Below the pieces are notes generated by a model. That model worked only from the letters and a program-made list of their open reading frames with translations. It was not told the DNA's origin and made no database searches. DNA of 64,000 nt from Azospirillum humicireducens (GTDB lineage: Bacteria; Pseudomonadota; Alphaproteobacteria; Azospirillales; Azospirillaceae), in NCBI RefSeq assembly GCF_001639105.2, contig NZ_CP015285.1, positions 2,286,501-2,350,500 of the forward strand. Reading direction: 5' to 3'. The position numbers and the translations under genes were made by a program. Numbering within the stretch: position 1 is the first letter of the stretch; each line of letters begins with the position of its first letter. This document shows, piece by piece, positions 9,798-19,045 of this stretch.

Positions 9798-10160
9798 ATG
9801 GAAAGCAAGGCCTTGAGCATCGCCAGCCCCAAGATCCTGACCGCCCTGCTCCTGGCCGCGAGCGCCGCCGCACTGTCGGGCTGCGTCGCCACGGGTGGAT
9901 ACGACCCCTATTATCCAGCCTATGGCGGGACCGTGGTGGTGCCGCCTCCGGCCATGTATGCGGTTCCGCCGCCGGTCGTCGTGCAACCCGGCTACCGCTA
10001 TCGCTCATGGGACGACGACCGCGGCTGGCGCGGCCGCGGGTGGGAGAATCGCAGGGGGTGGGACAACCGGGGCGGATGGGACCACAGGAGGGGCTGGGAC
10101 CATAACGGCGCCCCGCATGCGTGGGAACACCAAGGCGGCCCGCAAGGCTGGCGCCGCTGA
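9798..10160 (+). CDS. Small lipoprotein with Gly/Trp/Arg-rich tail
   Basis: Short secreted lipoprotein of 120 residues. The signal peptide ends in lipobox LSGC, followed by a Tyr/Pro-rich segment and then a repetitive tail of D-R-G-W and R-R-G-W units with Asn and His. Such low-complexity tails occur in many proteobacterial surface lipoproteins; no function is recognised. I prefer the ATG at 9798 because it puts the signal peptide near the N-terminus; upstream ATGs at 9750 and 9762 are in frame. Confidence 0.65.
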   Translation: MESKALSIASPKILTALLLAASAAALSGCVATGGYDPYYPAYGGTVVVPPPAMYAVPPPVVVQPGYRYRSWDDDRGWRGRGWENRRGWDNRGGWDHRRGWDHNGAPHAWEHQGGPQGWRR

Positions 10161-10167
10161 GGGACGC

Positions 10168-11322
10168 TCAGCCGGCGGAGGCGGGTACCCGGTCGGCCCG
10201 GTTTCGCAGGACCAGGATGGTATGGTCATCATCGCGCACGGCACCGTCGCGCAGCAGGACGAGTGCGGTCAGGGTGGGATCGACCTTGTGCAGGTTGCGA
10301 TGGATGAACAGGGCCGGCAGCCGGGCGCAGCCGCTGGTATACAACACGACATGATCGCCCGGCCCCCACAGCAGATGGACCGACGCCGGAGCCAGCGGAT
10401 TGAAGCCCACCATTGCCCAGCGGGCACCGAGAGCCAGGATCTCCTGCGGGCGCACCACCGCGCCGGCCAGGGTGCCGAGCGCCGTGTAATCGACCGCCTT
10501 GCCGTCGAATCGCAGGATCGCCAGGGCGGACCGGCCGATCTGCTTCAGGACCGGATCATGGGATAGTCCCAGTTCGGGCCGAACCCTCAGATCGCGCCGG
10601 ATGGCGTTGACAACCACGGGCGCGGGAAGATCGGGCACAGTGGCGGCGACCACCGTCTCGACCTGCGCGATCACCTCCGGCGTCATCCTGGTGAACGGCC
10701 CGGACCGCGCATCCTCACCGCCGCCCCCGGCCGCCTGATCGGCTGCCTGGTCATCCGGCTCGGTTTCGCCGTCGATCATCAGCGCGATCCCGCAGGGGCC
10801 GTCCGGCCCGCGGGCGGCGGAACATCGGACGAACCAATGGTCGAGGAAGGGCTCGCGCAGGGCGGTTTCGCCATCCTGCCGCCCGACCATCACCGCTCCG
10901 ACCTCCGCCATGGCGTCGGCGTGCGGCGAATCGTCGGCACCGGGGCGCAGCACGCGGACCAGAAGCGCCGACCCGATGCCCGGCGTGGCATGGATATGGA
11001 AACGGTCGGCCAACCGCCGCACCGCCTCCAGATCGGCGCCTAACCCTTGGGCCGCGTCCGTCGGCAGTTCTTCGGCCGTTGCAGGATCGCGGTCGTATGC
11101 CAGGCACTCGACGCCGGCTCCGGACCGCATGCGGGCGATCAGCAGCGTCCCATCGGGACGGCCCAGCACATATCCGGACAGCGCCGCCACAAGACTGTCC
11201 AAACGGGCGGCCTCTTCGGCAGCCAGTACGCCGTCAGCCCGCTCCGCCGCGATCCGCCGCGCCGTGGCGGTATCGTCGGGCGACGCCACGGAAATGCGAC
11301 GGTGACCATGGTCGGGGAACAT
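10168..11322 (-). CDS. Degenerate RsbT/RsbX-like fusion (anti-sigma-type ATPase fold plus PP2C-like phosphatase fold)
   Basis: 384-residue cytoplasmic protein. The first 125 residues follow the outline of an RsbT/RsbW-type HATPase: ARRIA, GADLEAVRRLADRFHIHATPGIGSALLVRVL. The rest follows an RsbX/SpoIIE-like PP2C domain: VGAVMVG, GIALMIDG, LLWGPGDHVVLYTSGC, then DPTLTALVLLRDGAVRDDDHTILVL. Key residues look lost: the Asn-box helix lacks its Asn (LDSLVAALSGYVLG), and the DGLGHG metal motif reads DGETEP. A strong ribosome site (AGGAGCGG) precedes the ATG. It lies 155 bases downstream of the FixJ-like regulator on the same strand. Functional partnership in partner-switching is inferred. Confidence 0.65.
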   Translation of the reverse strand: MFPDHGHRRISVASPDDTATARRIAAERADGVLAAEEAARLDSLVAALSGYVLGRPDGTLLIARMRSGAGVECLAYDRDPATAEELPTDAAQGLGADLEAVRRLADRFHIHATPGIGSALLVRVLRPGADDSPHADAMAEVGAVMVGRQDGETALREPFLDHWFVRCSAARGPDGPCGIALMIDGETEPDDQAADQAAGGGGEDARSGPFTRMTPEVIAQVETVVAATVPDLPAPVVVNAIRRDLRVRPELGLSHDPVLKQIGRSALAILRFDGKAVDYTALGTLAGAVVRPQEILALGARWAMVGFNPLAPASVHLLWGPGDHVVLYTSGCARLPALFIHRNLHKVDPTLTALVLLRDGAVRDDDHTILVLRNRADRVPASAG

Positions 11323-11477
11323 CGGACCGCTCCTGTCGGCGTTCTGGTTGCTCTTCTCCAGAACTTTACAATCCTCTGGCCGCCGATCCCAACGAGAAGG
11401 ACCTGGCCGGTACCGATTTTCGAAGCTCCGGTCCCGGCAATGTCAGTCCGCCCGGAAAACCGCACCCGGATGGGCTG

Positions 11478-12182
11478 TCAGGACGCGATCGCTTCCATCA
11501 TCGCCGGCTGGCGGATGGGCAACACACGCGGCAGGTCGCGGCCGCGCAGCATCTCCGCCGCTTCCCACAAGCGGCCCAGCCCGACGATGGACCGGCAGCC
11601 GGTCTTCTCCATGATGCGGGCGCGGTGGACCTCCACCGTCTTGATGCTGATGCCCAGTTCCCAGGCAATGGTCTTGCTCTGCTTGCCTTCGACGATCAGT
11701 TCCAGCACCTCCGACTCACGGCGGCTCAGCAGGGTGAGCCGGCGGACAGCGTCGCGGCTGCGGTCGCGCTGCTCGGCATGGGGGGTGCCGGACGCCAGGC
11801 AGGCCCGCAGCCGATCCAGGAAGGCCGGGACGGCGAAGGGCCGGGCGATGCAGTCGGACGCCCCGGCCTTCATCGCGGCCACGGCGGCGTCGACGTCGCC
11901 CTGTTCGGTGACGATCAGAACCGGCAGGTCATGGCCATGCAGCGAGGCCTCGGCCATGAATTCGATGGCGGTCATGTCCGGCAGGTCGCTGCGCAGGACG
12001 ATGCAGGAGGAGGCGGTGCCCAACACGGCCAGCGCGTCGGCGCCGGTGCTGTGGACGCGGCAGGCGATGCCGACGGCACCCAATGCCCGCGAGAGCGTGC
12101 TGCGCGACAGCAGATCGCCGTCGACGATGTGAATGAGGCAGGCGGTATTCACGGAGACCGGAACAGGCATTTGCAGGGGCAT
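11478..12182 (-). CDS. FixJ/NarL-type response regulator with altered receiver domain
   Basis: Transcriptional regulator of 234 residues. The receiver-like domain covers about residues 15-130 and a LuxR-type HTH about 165-225 (LLSRRESEVLELIVEGKQSKTIAWELGISIKTVEVHRARIMEKTGC). The layout matches FixJ. In the receiver the acidic pocket reads VDGD, the phosphoacceptor position by alignment is Arg64 (VLRSDLP instead of the usual L-D-x-x-L/M-P), and the usual Lys is Arg114. Phosphorylation-independent action is therefore likely. The start at 12182 is chosen because the longer frame begins with an atypical Cys/Gly-rich stretch. No partner histidine kinase is adjacent. Confidence 0.85.
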   Translation of the reverse strand: MPLQMPVPVSVNTACLIHIVDGDLLSRSTLSRALGAVGIACRVHSTGADALAVLGTASSCIVLRSDLPDMTAIEFMAEASLHGHDLPVLIVTEQGDVDAAVAAMKAGASDCIARPFAVPAFLDRLRACLASGTPHAEQRDRSRDAVRRLTLLSRRESEVLELIVEGKQSKTIAWELGISIKTVEVHRARIMEKTGCRSIVGLGRLWEAAEMLRGRDLPRVLPIRQPAMMEAIAS

Positions 12183-12576
12183 CTTGGGACCTCCACCACA
12201 GCGGACCGGCGGACAGCGCCGGCTCCTCATGGCGACCGATCGATCTGCGAACCGCCGCCATGACCTGCATTTTAGCGGTCATCCCTTATTGACCGCTGCT
12301 GGCGCGAAGGATAGCGAGTGTGTCTAAAAGGATATCGGGGATAGTATACGCGCGAACATCCGCTCACCACGCCCAATCCGCACGCTATCCCACCACACAC
12401 CGCAATACCGAACGGCGAGTTTCGAGAGTATCCTCGCGATAATCCAGGCAATCAGAAGAACCGACTCAAGAATATTGCCGGACCGATGCTGCCTTGCGAG
12501 CGAGAACAACTCTCAAACAACATCGTTTCAACACTGAACGATGATAATTTCCACAGCAGGAAACAATCCGGCAGCC
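12183..12576. other. Intergenic region without a recognisable gene
   Basis: About 390 bases between two minus-strand genes, less GC-rich than its surroundings. It should hold the promoter of the FixJ-like regulator. The only open frame, 61 codons on the minus strand at 12324-12509, has no ribosome site or family resemblance. I see no terminator or known RNA. Confidence 0.5.
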
Positions 12577-13494
12577 TCAGGCGCGGCGGCGGGTCGCCAG
12601 GACAATGCCGGCGGCGATCAGGGCGATGCCGATCCCATGATAGAGATGCGGCTGCTCTCCCAGGAACAGAATGGCCAGCAGGCTGCCGAAGACGGGCACC
12701 AGATGGATGGCAAGGCCGGCCGTGTTCGGGCCGAGCAGCTCCACCGCCCGGTTGAAGCAGAGATAGGCGGCGATGGACGGGAACAGCACGGTATAGCCGA
12801 CCGCCAGCAGCGTGATGCCGCTCGCCTGCATCGGATGCCCGCTCAGGCTTTCCCAGAGATAGAAGGGCAGAAGTTCCACCGCACCGATGGCGAAGGTGAC
12901 GACGACGAAGCTGAGGCCATGGATCGCCGGACGGCGGCGCAGCAGCGTGGTGTAGGCGGCATAGATCACCACCGCCGCCAGCATCCAGACATCGCCCGCG
13001 TTCAGTTCCAGCCCCAACAGCGTCGCAGGGTCGCCGTGGGAGATCAGAGTCATCGCACCGACCAGCGAGACCGCGATTCCCACCCCCTGCATCGCCCCGA
13101 TCCGGTCGCGGAACAGGACGAGGCTCATCAGGACGATCATCACGGGCATCGACGACTGCAGCATCACGCAGTTCAGCGCGGTCGTCGTGTTCAGCGCGAT
13201 GTATTGAAAGGTGTTGTAGATGCCGATGCCCAGAGTGCCCAGCAGCAGCACACTCTTCCACCGCGCCAGGATCGGCGTGATGTCGTGGCGCAGGTGCGGC
13301 CAGGCGAAGGGCAGCACGATCAGCATGCCCAGGCACCAGCGCCAGAAGGCCAACCCGATGGGCGGCACGGCCCCGGCGACCGCACGCCCCAGGACCGCGT
13401 TGCCCGCCCAGAACAGGGGCGGCAGCATCATCAGCAGCCAGGCCTGATCGGCGAGACGGGATCCCTTGAGAGGAGCGGTGCGGTCGGCAGGCAT
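12577..13494 (-). CDS. EamA/DMT-family transporter
   Basis: Inner-membrane exporter-type protein of 305 residues with about ten hydrophobic helices in two EamA repeats. The first repeat begins WLLMMLPPLFWAGNAVLGRAVAG; the second begins after residue 150 with GDVWMLAAVVIYAAYTTLLRRR. The family exports amino acids or other metabolites. The substrate is not predictable. The reading frame ends with the Arg-rich tail common in the family. Its start lies 14 bases downstream of the stop of the coiled-coil protein gene, so co-transcription is plausible. Confidence 0.9.
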   Translation of the reverse strand: MPADRTAPLKGSRLADQAWLLMMLPPLFWAGNAVLGRAVAGAVPPIGLAFWRWCLGMLIVLPFAWPHLRHDITPILARWKSVLLLGTLGIGIYNTFQYIALNTTTALNCVMLQSSMPVMIVLMSLVLFRDRIGAMQGVGIAVSLVGAMTLISHGDPATLLGLELNAGDVWMLAAVVIYAAYTTLLRRRPAIHGLSFVVVTFAIGAVELLPFYLWESLSGHPMQASGITLLAVGYTVLFPSIAAYLCFNRAVELLGPNTAGLAIHLVPVFGSLLAILFLGEQPHLYHGIGIALIAAGIVLATRRRA

Positions 13495-13508
13495 GGCGCT
13501 GTCCGTCC

Positions 13509-13850
13509 TCAGCTGCGGCGGCGGGGCGAGGCGAAGACGCTGGATGCGGACAGCGCCGCGCTGCGGTCGCCGCCGTCTTCAGCGCGGAAGACGCTGGGCC
13601 GCGCTTCGCGGCGGGGGGGACGCGGCGCGTCCTCGCGGCCCTCGCGGCCCTCGCGGGGCGGCTTGGCAGGCTGGCGCAGTTCGGCGTCGAGTTCGGCGAT
13701 GCGCTTGACCAGCGCTTCACGGATGGCGGGGGCCGCGTGGGCTTTCAGCGTCGCCAGCTGCTCCTTGAGCTGAACCAGCTGACGCTGCTTCTGCTCGCGG
13801 GTGCGCTTGATGGCGACGTTGTCGGAATGCTGGCCCTCGAAGGAGCGCAT
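13509..13850 (-). CDS. Small predicted coiled-coil protein
   Basis: Hypothetical protein of 113 residues. Residues 15-60 are helical and heptad-like (REQKQRQLVQLKEQLATLK), followed by a Pro/Arg/Glu-rich disordered tail. No signal peptide or known domain. It is just upstream of the EamA gene on the same strand. Upstream, at 13890-13910, an 8-bp hairpin (GGCGCCCC / GGGGCGCC) may be part of its leader. Function unknown. Confidence 0.5.
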   Translation of the reverse strand: MRSFEGQHSDNVAIKRTREQKQRQLVQLKEQLATLKAHAAPAIREALVKRIAELDAELRQPAKPPREGREGREDAPRPPRREARPSVFRAEDGGDRSAALSASSVFASPRRRS

Positions 13851-14061
13851 GGAACAGGCCCTCGTTGAAAAATACGGAATTCACAATCCGGCGCCCCCCA
13901 TTGGGGCGCCCGGCGGGAGGGGCGGATTATTGGGAGGCGCCGGCGCCAAAGCAAGGCGGAGTTCACCTTGACATTTCAGGATGGCGGAGGGCAGCTGCAA
14001 CCTGCCCAGGTACAGGCGGACCATATCCGGAGCATTCCGGAATACCCCAAGCCCCAAAAGA

Positions 14062-14093
14062 AAAGGGACGCCCCCTTGCGGAGGCGCCCCTTT
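14062..14093 (-). terminator. Rho-independent terminator of groESL
   Basis: 14-bp stem (arms from 14062 and to 14093, two G-T pairs) with a GCAA tetraloop on the minus strand, followed by TCTTTT. It lies about 30 bases past the groEL stop. Confidence 0.85.
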
Positions 14094-14124
14094 CCGAACC
14101 GAAGGACGGTCAGACGATGGGCTA

Positions 14125-15780
<1,656 letters not shown>

Positions 15781-15816
15781 TTAACTTGCAAATTTCGAAG
15801 GATACGGGCGGAGGAC

Positions 15817-16107
15817 TCAGGCCTCGATGACGCCCATGATGTCCGATTCCTTCATGATCAGGTAATCGACGCCTTCGATCTTCACTTCGGTGCCCGACCA
15901 CTTGCCGAACAGGATGCGGTCGCCGGCCTTGACGTCCAGCGCCACGACCTTGCCCGACTCGTCACGGGCGCCCGGGCCGACGGCGATGATCTCGCCTTCC
16001 TGCGGCTTTTCCTTGGCCGTGTCGGGGATGATGATCCCACCCTTGGTCTTGGTGTCGGACTCCAGACGCTTGACGACGACGCGGTCGTGCAGCGGGCGGA
16101 ACTTCAT
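15817..16107 (-). CDS. groES: Co-chaperonin GroES
   Basis: 10-kDa co-chaperonin, 96 residues. It shows the N-terminal [16 protein letters not shown], the mobile loop with [25 protein letters not shown], and the C-terminal [14 protein letters not shown]. The ATG at 16107 is preceded by a good ribosome site (AGGAGGC); the longer frame upstream is not supported. First gene of the groESL operon. Confidence 0.98.
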   Translation of the reverse strand: MKFRPLHDRVVVKRLESDTKTKGGIIIPDTAKEKPQEGEIIAVGPGARDESGKVVALDVKAGDRILFGKWSGTEVKIEGVDYLIMKESDIMGVIEA

Positions 16108-16169
16108 GGAATGCCTCCTTGGATCAAGGCTTGGTTCTGACTGACGAAAATTGGCGCGGGCGGCGGCTG

Positions 16170-16196
16170 TTAGCACTCCATCCCGGCGAGTGCCAG
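16170..16196 (-). promoter_or_regulatory. CIRCE element (HrcA operator) of groESL
   Basis: TTAGCACTC, 9-base spacer, GAGTGCCAG. This matches the CIRCE consensus (TTAGCACTC-N9-GAGTGCTAA) with two mismatches in the second arm. It lies 63-89 bases upstream of the groES start, where HrcA repressor binds in alphaproteobacteria. CTTGAAT on the minus strand at 16221-16227 could be part of the promoter -35, possibly RpoH-type; that is tentative. Confidence 0.85.
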
Positions 16197-16465
16197 ACAG
16201 CTAATCGAAGCGGTTTGGGGATTCAAGGGGCTCGTTTCGGATTTTGGCGCAGATACCGGCAGCACTCACGCCATTATGCTGCTAACATGTTGATGAAAAA
16301 CAATTTTTTGTATTGTGCCAGAACCCGTGGCCGGGCAAGATTTCTTAAAAGGGTCACAGAGGGCCCTGACCTTCCCGGTGCCGGCCTGCCGCTGCCGGAC
16401 CCGCATCAGAGGAACCGGACATCGCCCATCACCGACCGATCAGCCGACCACATGGGAGACCGCGC

Positions 16466-16729
16466 ATGGCCAATCTCATCCTTCAGCTCCGCGATTTCCG
16501 CCTGACCACAGCCGAGATCCTCTATCATATGCCGGACCATCCCGGACTTCTGCAGAGCTACCTGTGGCAGGACCTGGATCAGGCGCCGGATTACCCGGTC
16601 CTGCGCCGCTTCCTCGATTTCTGGCAGCGCAATCTCGATGGCAAGCTGCATTCGGTCCGGCTGGCGAGCCAGACCCTGATCACCCCCGGCGAATTGCGCC
16701 ACGCCTCCGCGGATTTCCTCATTCACTGA
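16466..16729 (+). CDS. usg: Usg-family protein
   Basis: Small cytoplasmic protein of 87 residues that I recognise as the alphaproteobacterial Usg family by DFRLTTAEILYHMPDHP, LLQSYLWQD and FLDFWQRNLDGKLHSVRLA. The biochemical role of the family is not known. Homologues often sit near trpF; here trpF is 21 kb away. A GGGAGA ribosome site lies 6 bases before the ATG. Divergent from groES; the 358 bases between them hold the CIRCE element and an AT-rich stretch at 16280-16320. Confidence 0.8.
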   Translation: MANLILQLRDFRLTTAEILYHMPDHPGLLQSYLWQDLDQAPDYPVLRRFLDFWQRNLDGKLHSVRLASQTLITPGELRHASADFLIH

Positions 16730-16860
16730 CTCCCTTCCGCATTCCCGCGTCAGCCCCAACATCACGCCTTCCGCGACCCTGTGATTGCCGTCACAGCGCC
16801 CCGCCGCCCGGATCACTAAAATTTTAGCGAATTCCGGGGACGGAGATTGCGGAGGGCGCG

Positions 16861-17133
16861 ATGATGGCGGAGCGCAGGGCGAAGTCCCGGATCGAAGGCT
16901 GGAGCAATCACGACGCTGCGGGCAGCATGTCCGGCGAGGTGACGGACGAGGCGGCAAGTTGCACCGATGCCGATGCCGCCGTTGGACAACCGGCTTGCAG
17001 GCCTGCGGCTTGGCAGGATCGCGAGGGCAGGCTGGTGGAGGCGCTGCTGGAATGCACAACCATCGCCGGACTGTTCGCGCTTCTGTTCGGCCTGTTCGTG
17101 CTGTTCGGCGCAGCGCACACTCTGGCGCCCTGA
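16861..17133 (+). CDS. Small protein with one C-terminal membrane helix
   Basis: Hypothetical protein of 90 residues. The first 55 residues are polar and look disordered. Residues 60-85 form one strong membrane helix (TIAGLFALLFGLFVLFGAA) with a short C-terminal tail, consistent with a tail-anchored inner-membrane protein. A GGAGGG sequence lies just before the start. No family recognised. It precedes the lysozyme gene by 136 bases on the same strand. Confidence 0.5.
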   Translation: MMAERRAKSRIEGWSNHDAAGSMSGEVTDEAASCTDADAAVGQPACRPAAWQDREGRLVEALLECTTIAGLFALLFGLFVLFGAAHTLAP

Positions 17134-17269
17134 TCCTCACATCCTGAACCCCGCGCATTCGCGACAATTTGATTTCTATCCTTCCCGTTACACGGGCATG
17201 TCGCCTAGTATCATTCCCACTTAAGGGCGGAGTCATTCCATCCGTCGCGCAAAGCGGGAGTTTCCAGAC

Positions 17270-17764
17270 ATGACCACCATGCCGGTTTGCCAAGCCGCGG
17301 TCGATCTCGTGAAGCATTTCGAAGGTCTGTATCTCAAAGCCTACCTCTGCCCGGCGGGCGTTCCCACCATCGGATACGGCCACACCGCCGGGGTGAAGAT
17401 GGGGCAGACCATCACTGCCGATCAGGCCGACAGCTTCCTCTCCTCCGACCTGACCGACGCCGCAGGTCATGTCGATGCATTGGTGAAGGTGCCGGTCAAC
17501 GACGACCAGCGCGGCGCCTTGTCTTCCTTCGTCTTCAATCTGGGGGCCGGCAGCCTGCAGAGCTCGACCCTGCTGAAGCTGCTGAACGCTGGCGACTATG
17601 CCGGAGCCGCAGACCAGTTTGGCCGCTGGGTCTATGCCACGGTGAACGGTAAGAAGACACAGCTGCCGGGCCTCGTCGCCCGACGTGCGGCGGAGTCGGC
17701 GCTGTTCCAGGGCCAGACCGTCCAGGCCCAGGGCGGCGTCGGCACGGCCGACGGCACCGCCTGA
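17270..17764 (+). CDS. Phage-type lysozyme (glycoside hydrolase 24)
   Basis: Muramidase of 164 residues that cleaves the MurNAc-GlcNAc bond of peptidoglycan. The catalytic Glu is E18 (KHFEGLYLKAY). The Thr-containing strand VPTIGYGHTAG follows as in endolysins of the P21/T4 group; the usual Asp position reads Cys (LCPAGVPT), as in several relatives. C-terminal: DDQRGALSSFVFNLG and GLVARRAAESALF. No signal peptide or SAR helix is seen, so export would need a partner. There are no other phage genes here, so it is a domesticated or stand-alone gene. Downstream is ctaA. Confidence 0.9.
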   Translation: MTTMPVCQAAVDLVKHFEGLYLKAYLCPAGVPTIGYGHTAGVKMGQTITADQADSFLSSDLTDAAGHVDALVKVPVNDDQRGALSSFVFNLGAGSLQSSTLLKLLNAGDYAGAADQFGRWVYATVNGKKTQLPGLVARRAAESALFQGQTVQAQGGVGTADGTA

Positions 17765-17811
17765 TCGGGCACCGCCCGCCCCACAAGGAGGCAAGAGGCG
17801 TTTGACGGAGC

Positions 17812-17842
17812 GGGATGTTCGCACCACATTGGCGAACATCCC
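17812..17842. promoter_or_regulatory. Perfect 11-bp inverted repeat upstream of ctaA
   Basis: Arms GGGATGTTCGC and GCGAACATCCC with a 9-base spacer; half-site centres are 20 bases apart, about two helical turns. It lies 7 bases before the first possible ctaA start. It could be an operator, or a stem-loop in the mRNA; no T-run follows, so a classical terminator is unlikely. Confidence 0.55.
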
Positions 17843-17848
17843 ACCGCC

Positions 17849-18940
17849 GTGCTCCGGAATACCGCCGTGACCGCCTTTGCCTCCGACAGCCTCGCCTCCT
17901 CAGCCCGCCCGAACCCCAATCGGCCGATTGCCGTGTGGCTTCTGGTCTGTGCCGCCATGGTGCTGGCCATGGCCGTGATCGGCGCCATCACCCGGCTGAC
18001 CGAATCGGGCCTGTCGATGGTGGAATGGAAACCGCTGATCGGCATCCTGCCGCCCTTGTCCGAAACGGAATGGAATCGGGTCTTCGACCTTTACAAACAG
18101 ACACCCGAATTCCGCATCTACAACAGCCACATGGACTTGGCGGGTTTCCAGTCGATCTTCTGGTGGGAGTGGTTCCACCGGCTGTGGGGCCAGCTGATCG
18201 GCTTCGTCTTCCTCATCCCCTTCCTGCGCTTCTGGATGCAGGGCCGCATCTCGCCCGAACTGTGGCCGAAGCTGGCCGGTCTGTTCCTGCTGGGCGGGCT
18301 TCAGGGCGGCATCGGCTGGTTCATGGTGAAGAGCGGGCTGGTCGACGCGCCGAACGTCAGCCACTATCGCCTTGCCCTGCATCTCGGCACCGCGATCCTG
18401 ATCTACGCCCTGCTGCTGCGCACCGCTCTGGGGTTGCTCGACCCGCTGCCGCTGGCGGGGTGGCGTCCGGAGGCGGCATCCTTGCGCCGCCATACCGGCT
18501 GGGCGCTGGGGCTGGTCGCCGTCACCATCGTCTGGGGCGCCTTCGTCGCCGGCTCGGATGCCGGCCTCGCCTACAACAGTTTCCCGCTGATGGCCGGCCA
18601 CTGGATTCCGCCGGAGGTGAACACGCTGACCCCCTGGTGGCTCAACCCGTTCGAGAACACCGCGGCGATCCAACTCATCCACCGTGTTCTGGCGATCCTG
18701 ACCGGACTTGCGGTCCTTGCGTTGGCCGCCCGCGTCCTGAGCGCCCGCCTGCCGGGCCGCGCCAGCCGCGCGGCATTGGCGTCGGCCGCCATGATCCTGC
18801 TGCAGATTGCGCTGGGCATCGTCACCCTGCTGACGGTGGTGTGGCTCCCCGTCGCCGCCGCCCATCAGGCCGGCGCGATCCTGGTGGTGTCGATGCTGGT
18901 CTGGCTGCAGTTCGAATTGCGGCCGATCGGTCGGGGCTGA
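17849..18940 (+). CDS. ctaA: Heme A synthase (CtaA/COX15 family)
   Basis: Inner-membrane enzyme that oxidises heme O to heme A for aa3-type cytochrome oxidases. 363 residues with about eight membrane helices. Conserved segments: GAITRLTESGLSMVEWKP, FWWEWFHRLWGQ, GGIGWFMVKSGL, VSHYRLALHL, AGSDAGLAYNSFPLM, IQLIHRVLA and VAAAHQAGA, which include the heme-ligating histidines. The start is uncertain: GTG at 17849 or GTG at 17867, neither with a strong ribosome site. The type-2 COX15 form (alphaproteobacterial/mitochondrial) fits the length. No aa3 oxidase genes are in the window. Confidence 0.95.
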   Translation: MLRNTAVTAFASDSLASSARPNPNRPIAVWLLVCAAMVLAMAVIGAITRLTESGLSMVEWKPLIGILPPLSETEWNRVFDLYKQTPEFRIYNSHMDLAGFQSIFWWEWFHRLWGQLIGFVFLIPFLRFWMQGRISPELWPKLAGLFLLGGLQGGIGWFMVKSGLVDAPNVSHYRLALHLGTAILIYALLLRTALGLLDPLPLAGWRPEAASLRRHTGWALGLVAVTIVWGAFVAGSDAGLAYNSFPLMAGHWIPPEVNTLTPWWLNPFENTAAIQLIHRVLAILTGLAVLALAARVLSARLPGRASRAALASAAMILLQIALGIVTLLTVVWLPVAAAHQAGAILVVSMLVWLQFELRPIGRG

Positions 18941-19022
18941 GGGCAGCCGTATTCCGGCGACGATCACCGCCACACCGGATAGGACGGCAATTTAGGAAGA
19001 CGCAATGTGGTTCGGAAACCAA

Positions 19023-19045
19023 GGCGTGACGGCCTGCGTCACGCC
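19023..19045 (-). terminator. Hairpin at the end of the fnrN-like gene
   Basis: Perfect 8-bp stem (GGCGTGAC / GTCACGCC) that overlaps the stop codon of the Crp/Fnr gene. On the minus strand it is followed by TTGGTTT. Probable terminator. Confidence 0.55.

Noticed and set aside
12324..12509. 61-codon minus-strand frame
   Set aside because: No ribosome site, no family pattern; lies in a less GC-rich spacer.
16315..16827. Long plus-strand frame overlapping the usg gene
   Set aside because: Shadow frame of usg; amino-acid composition is Pro/Arg-rich.
17270..17764. Lysozyme gene as the trace of a prophage
   Set aside because: No integrase, capsid, tail or attachment-site signs in the surroundings.
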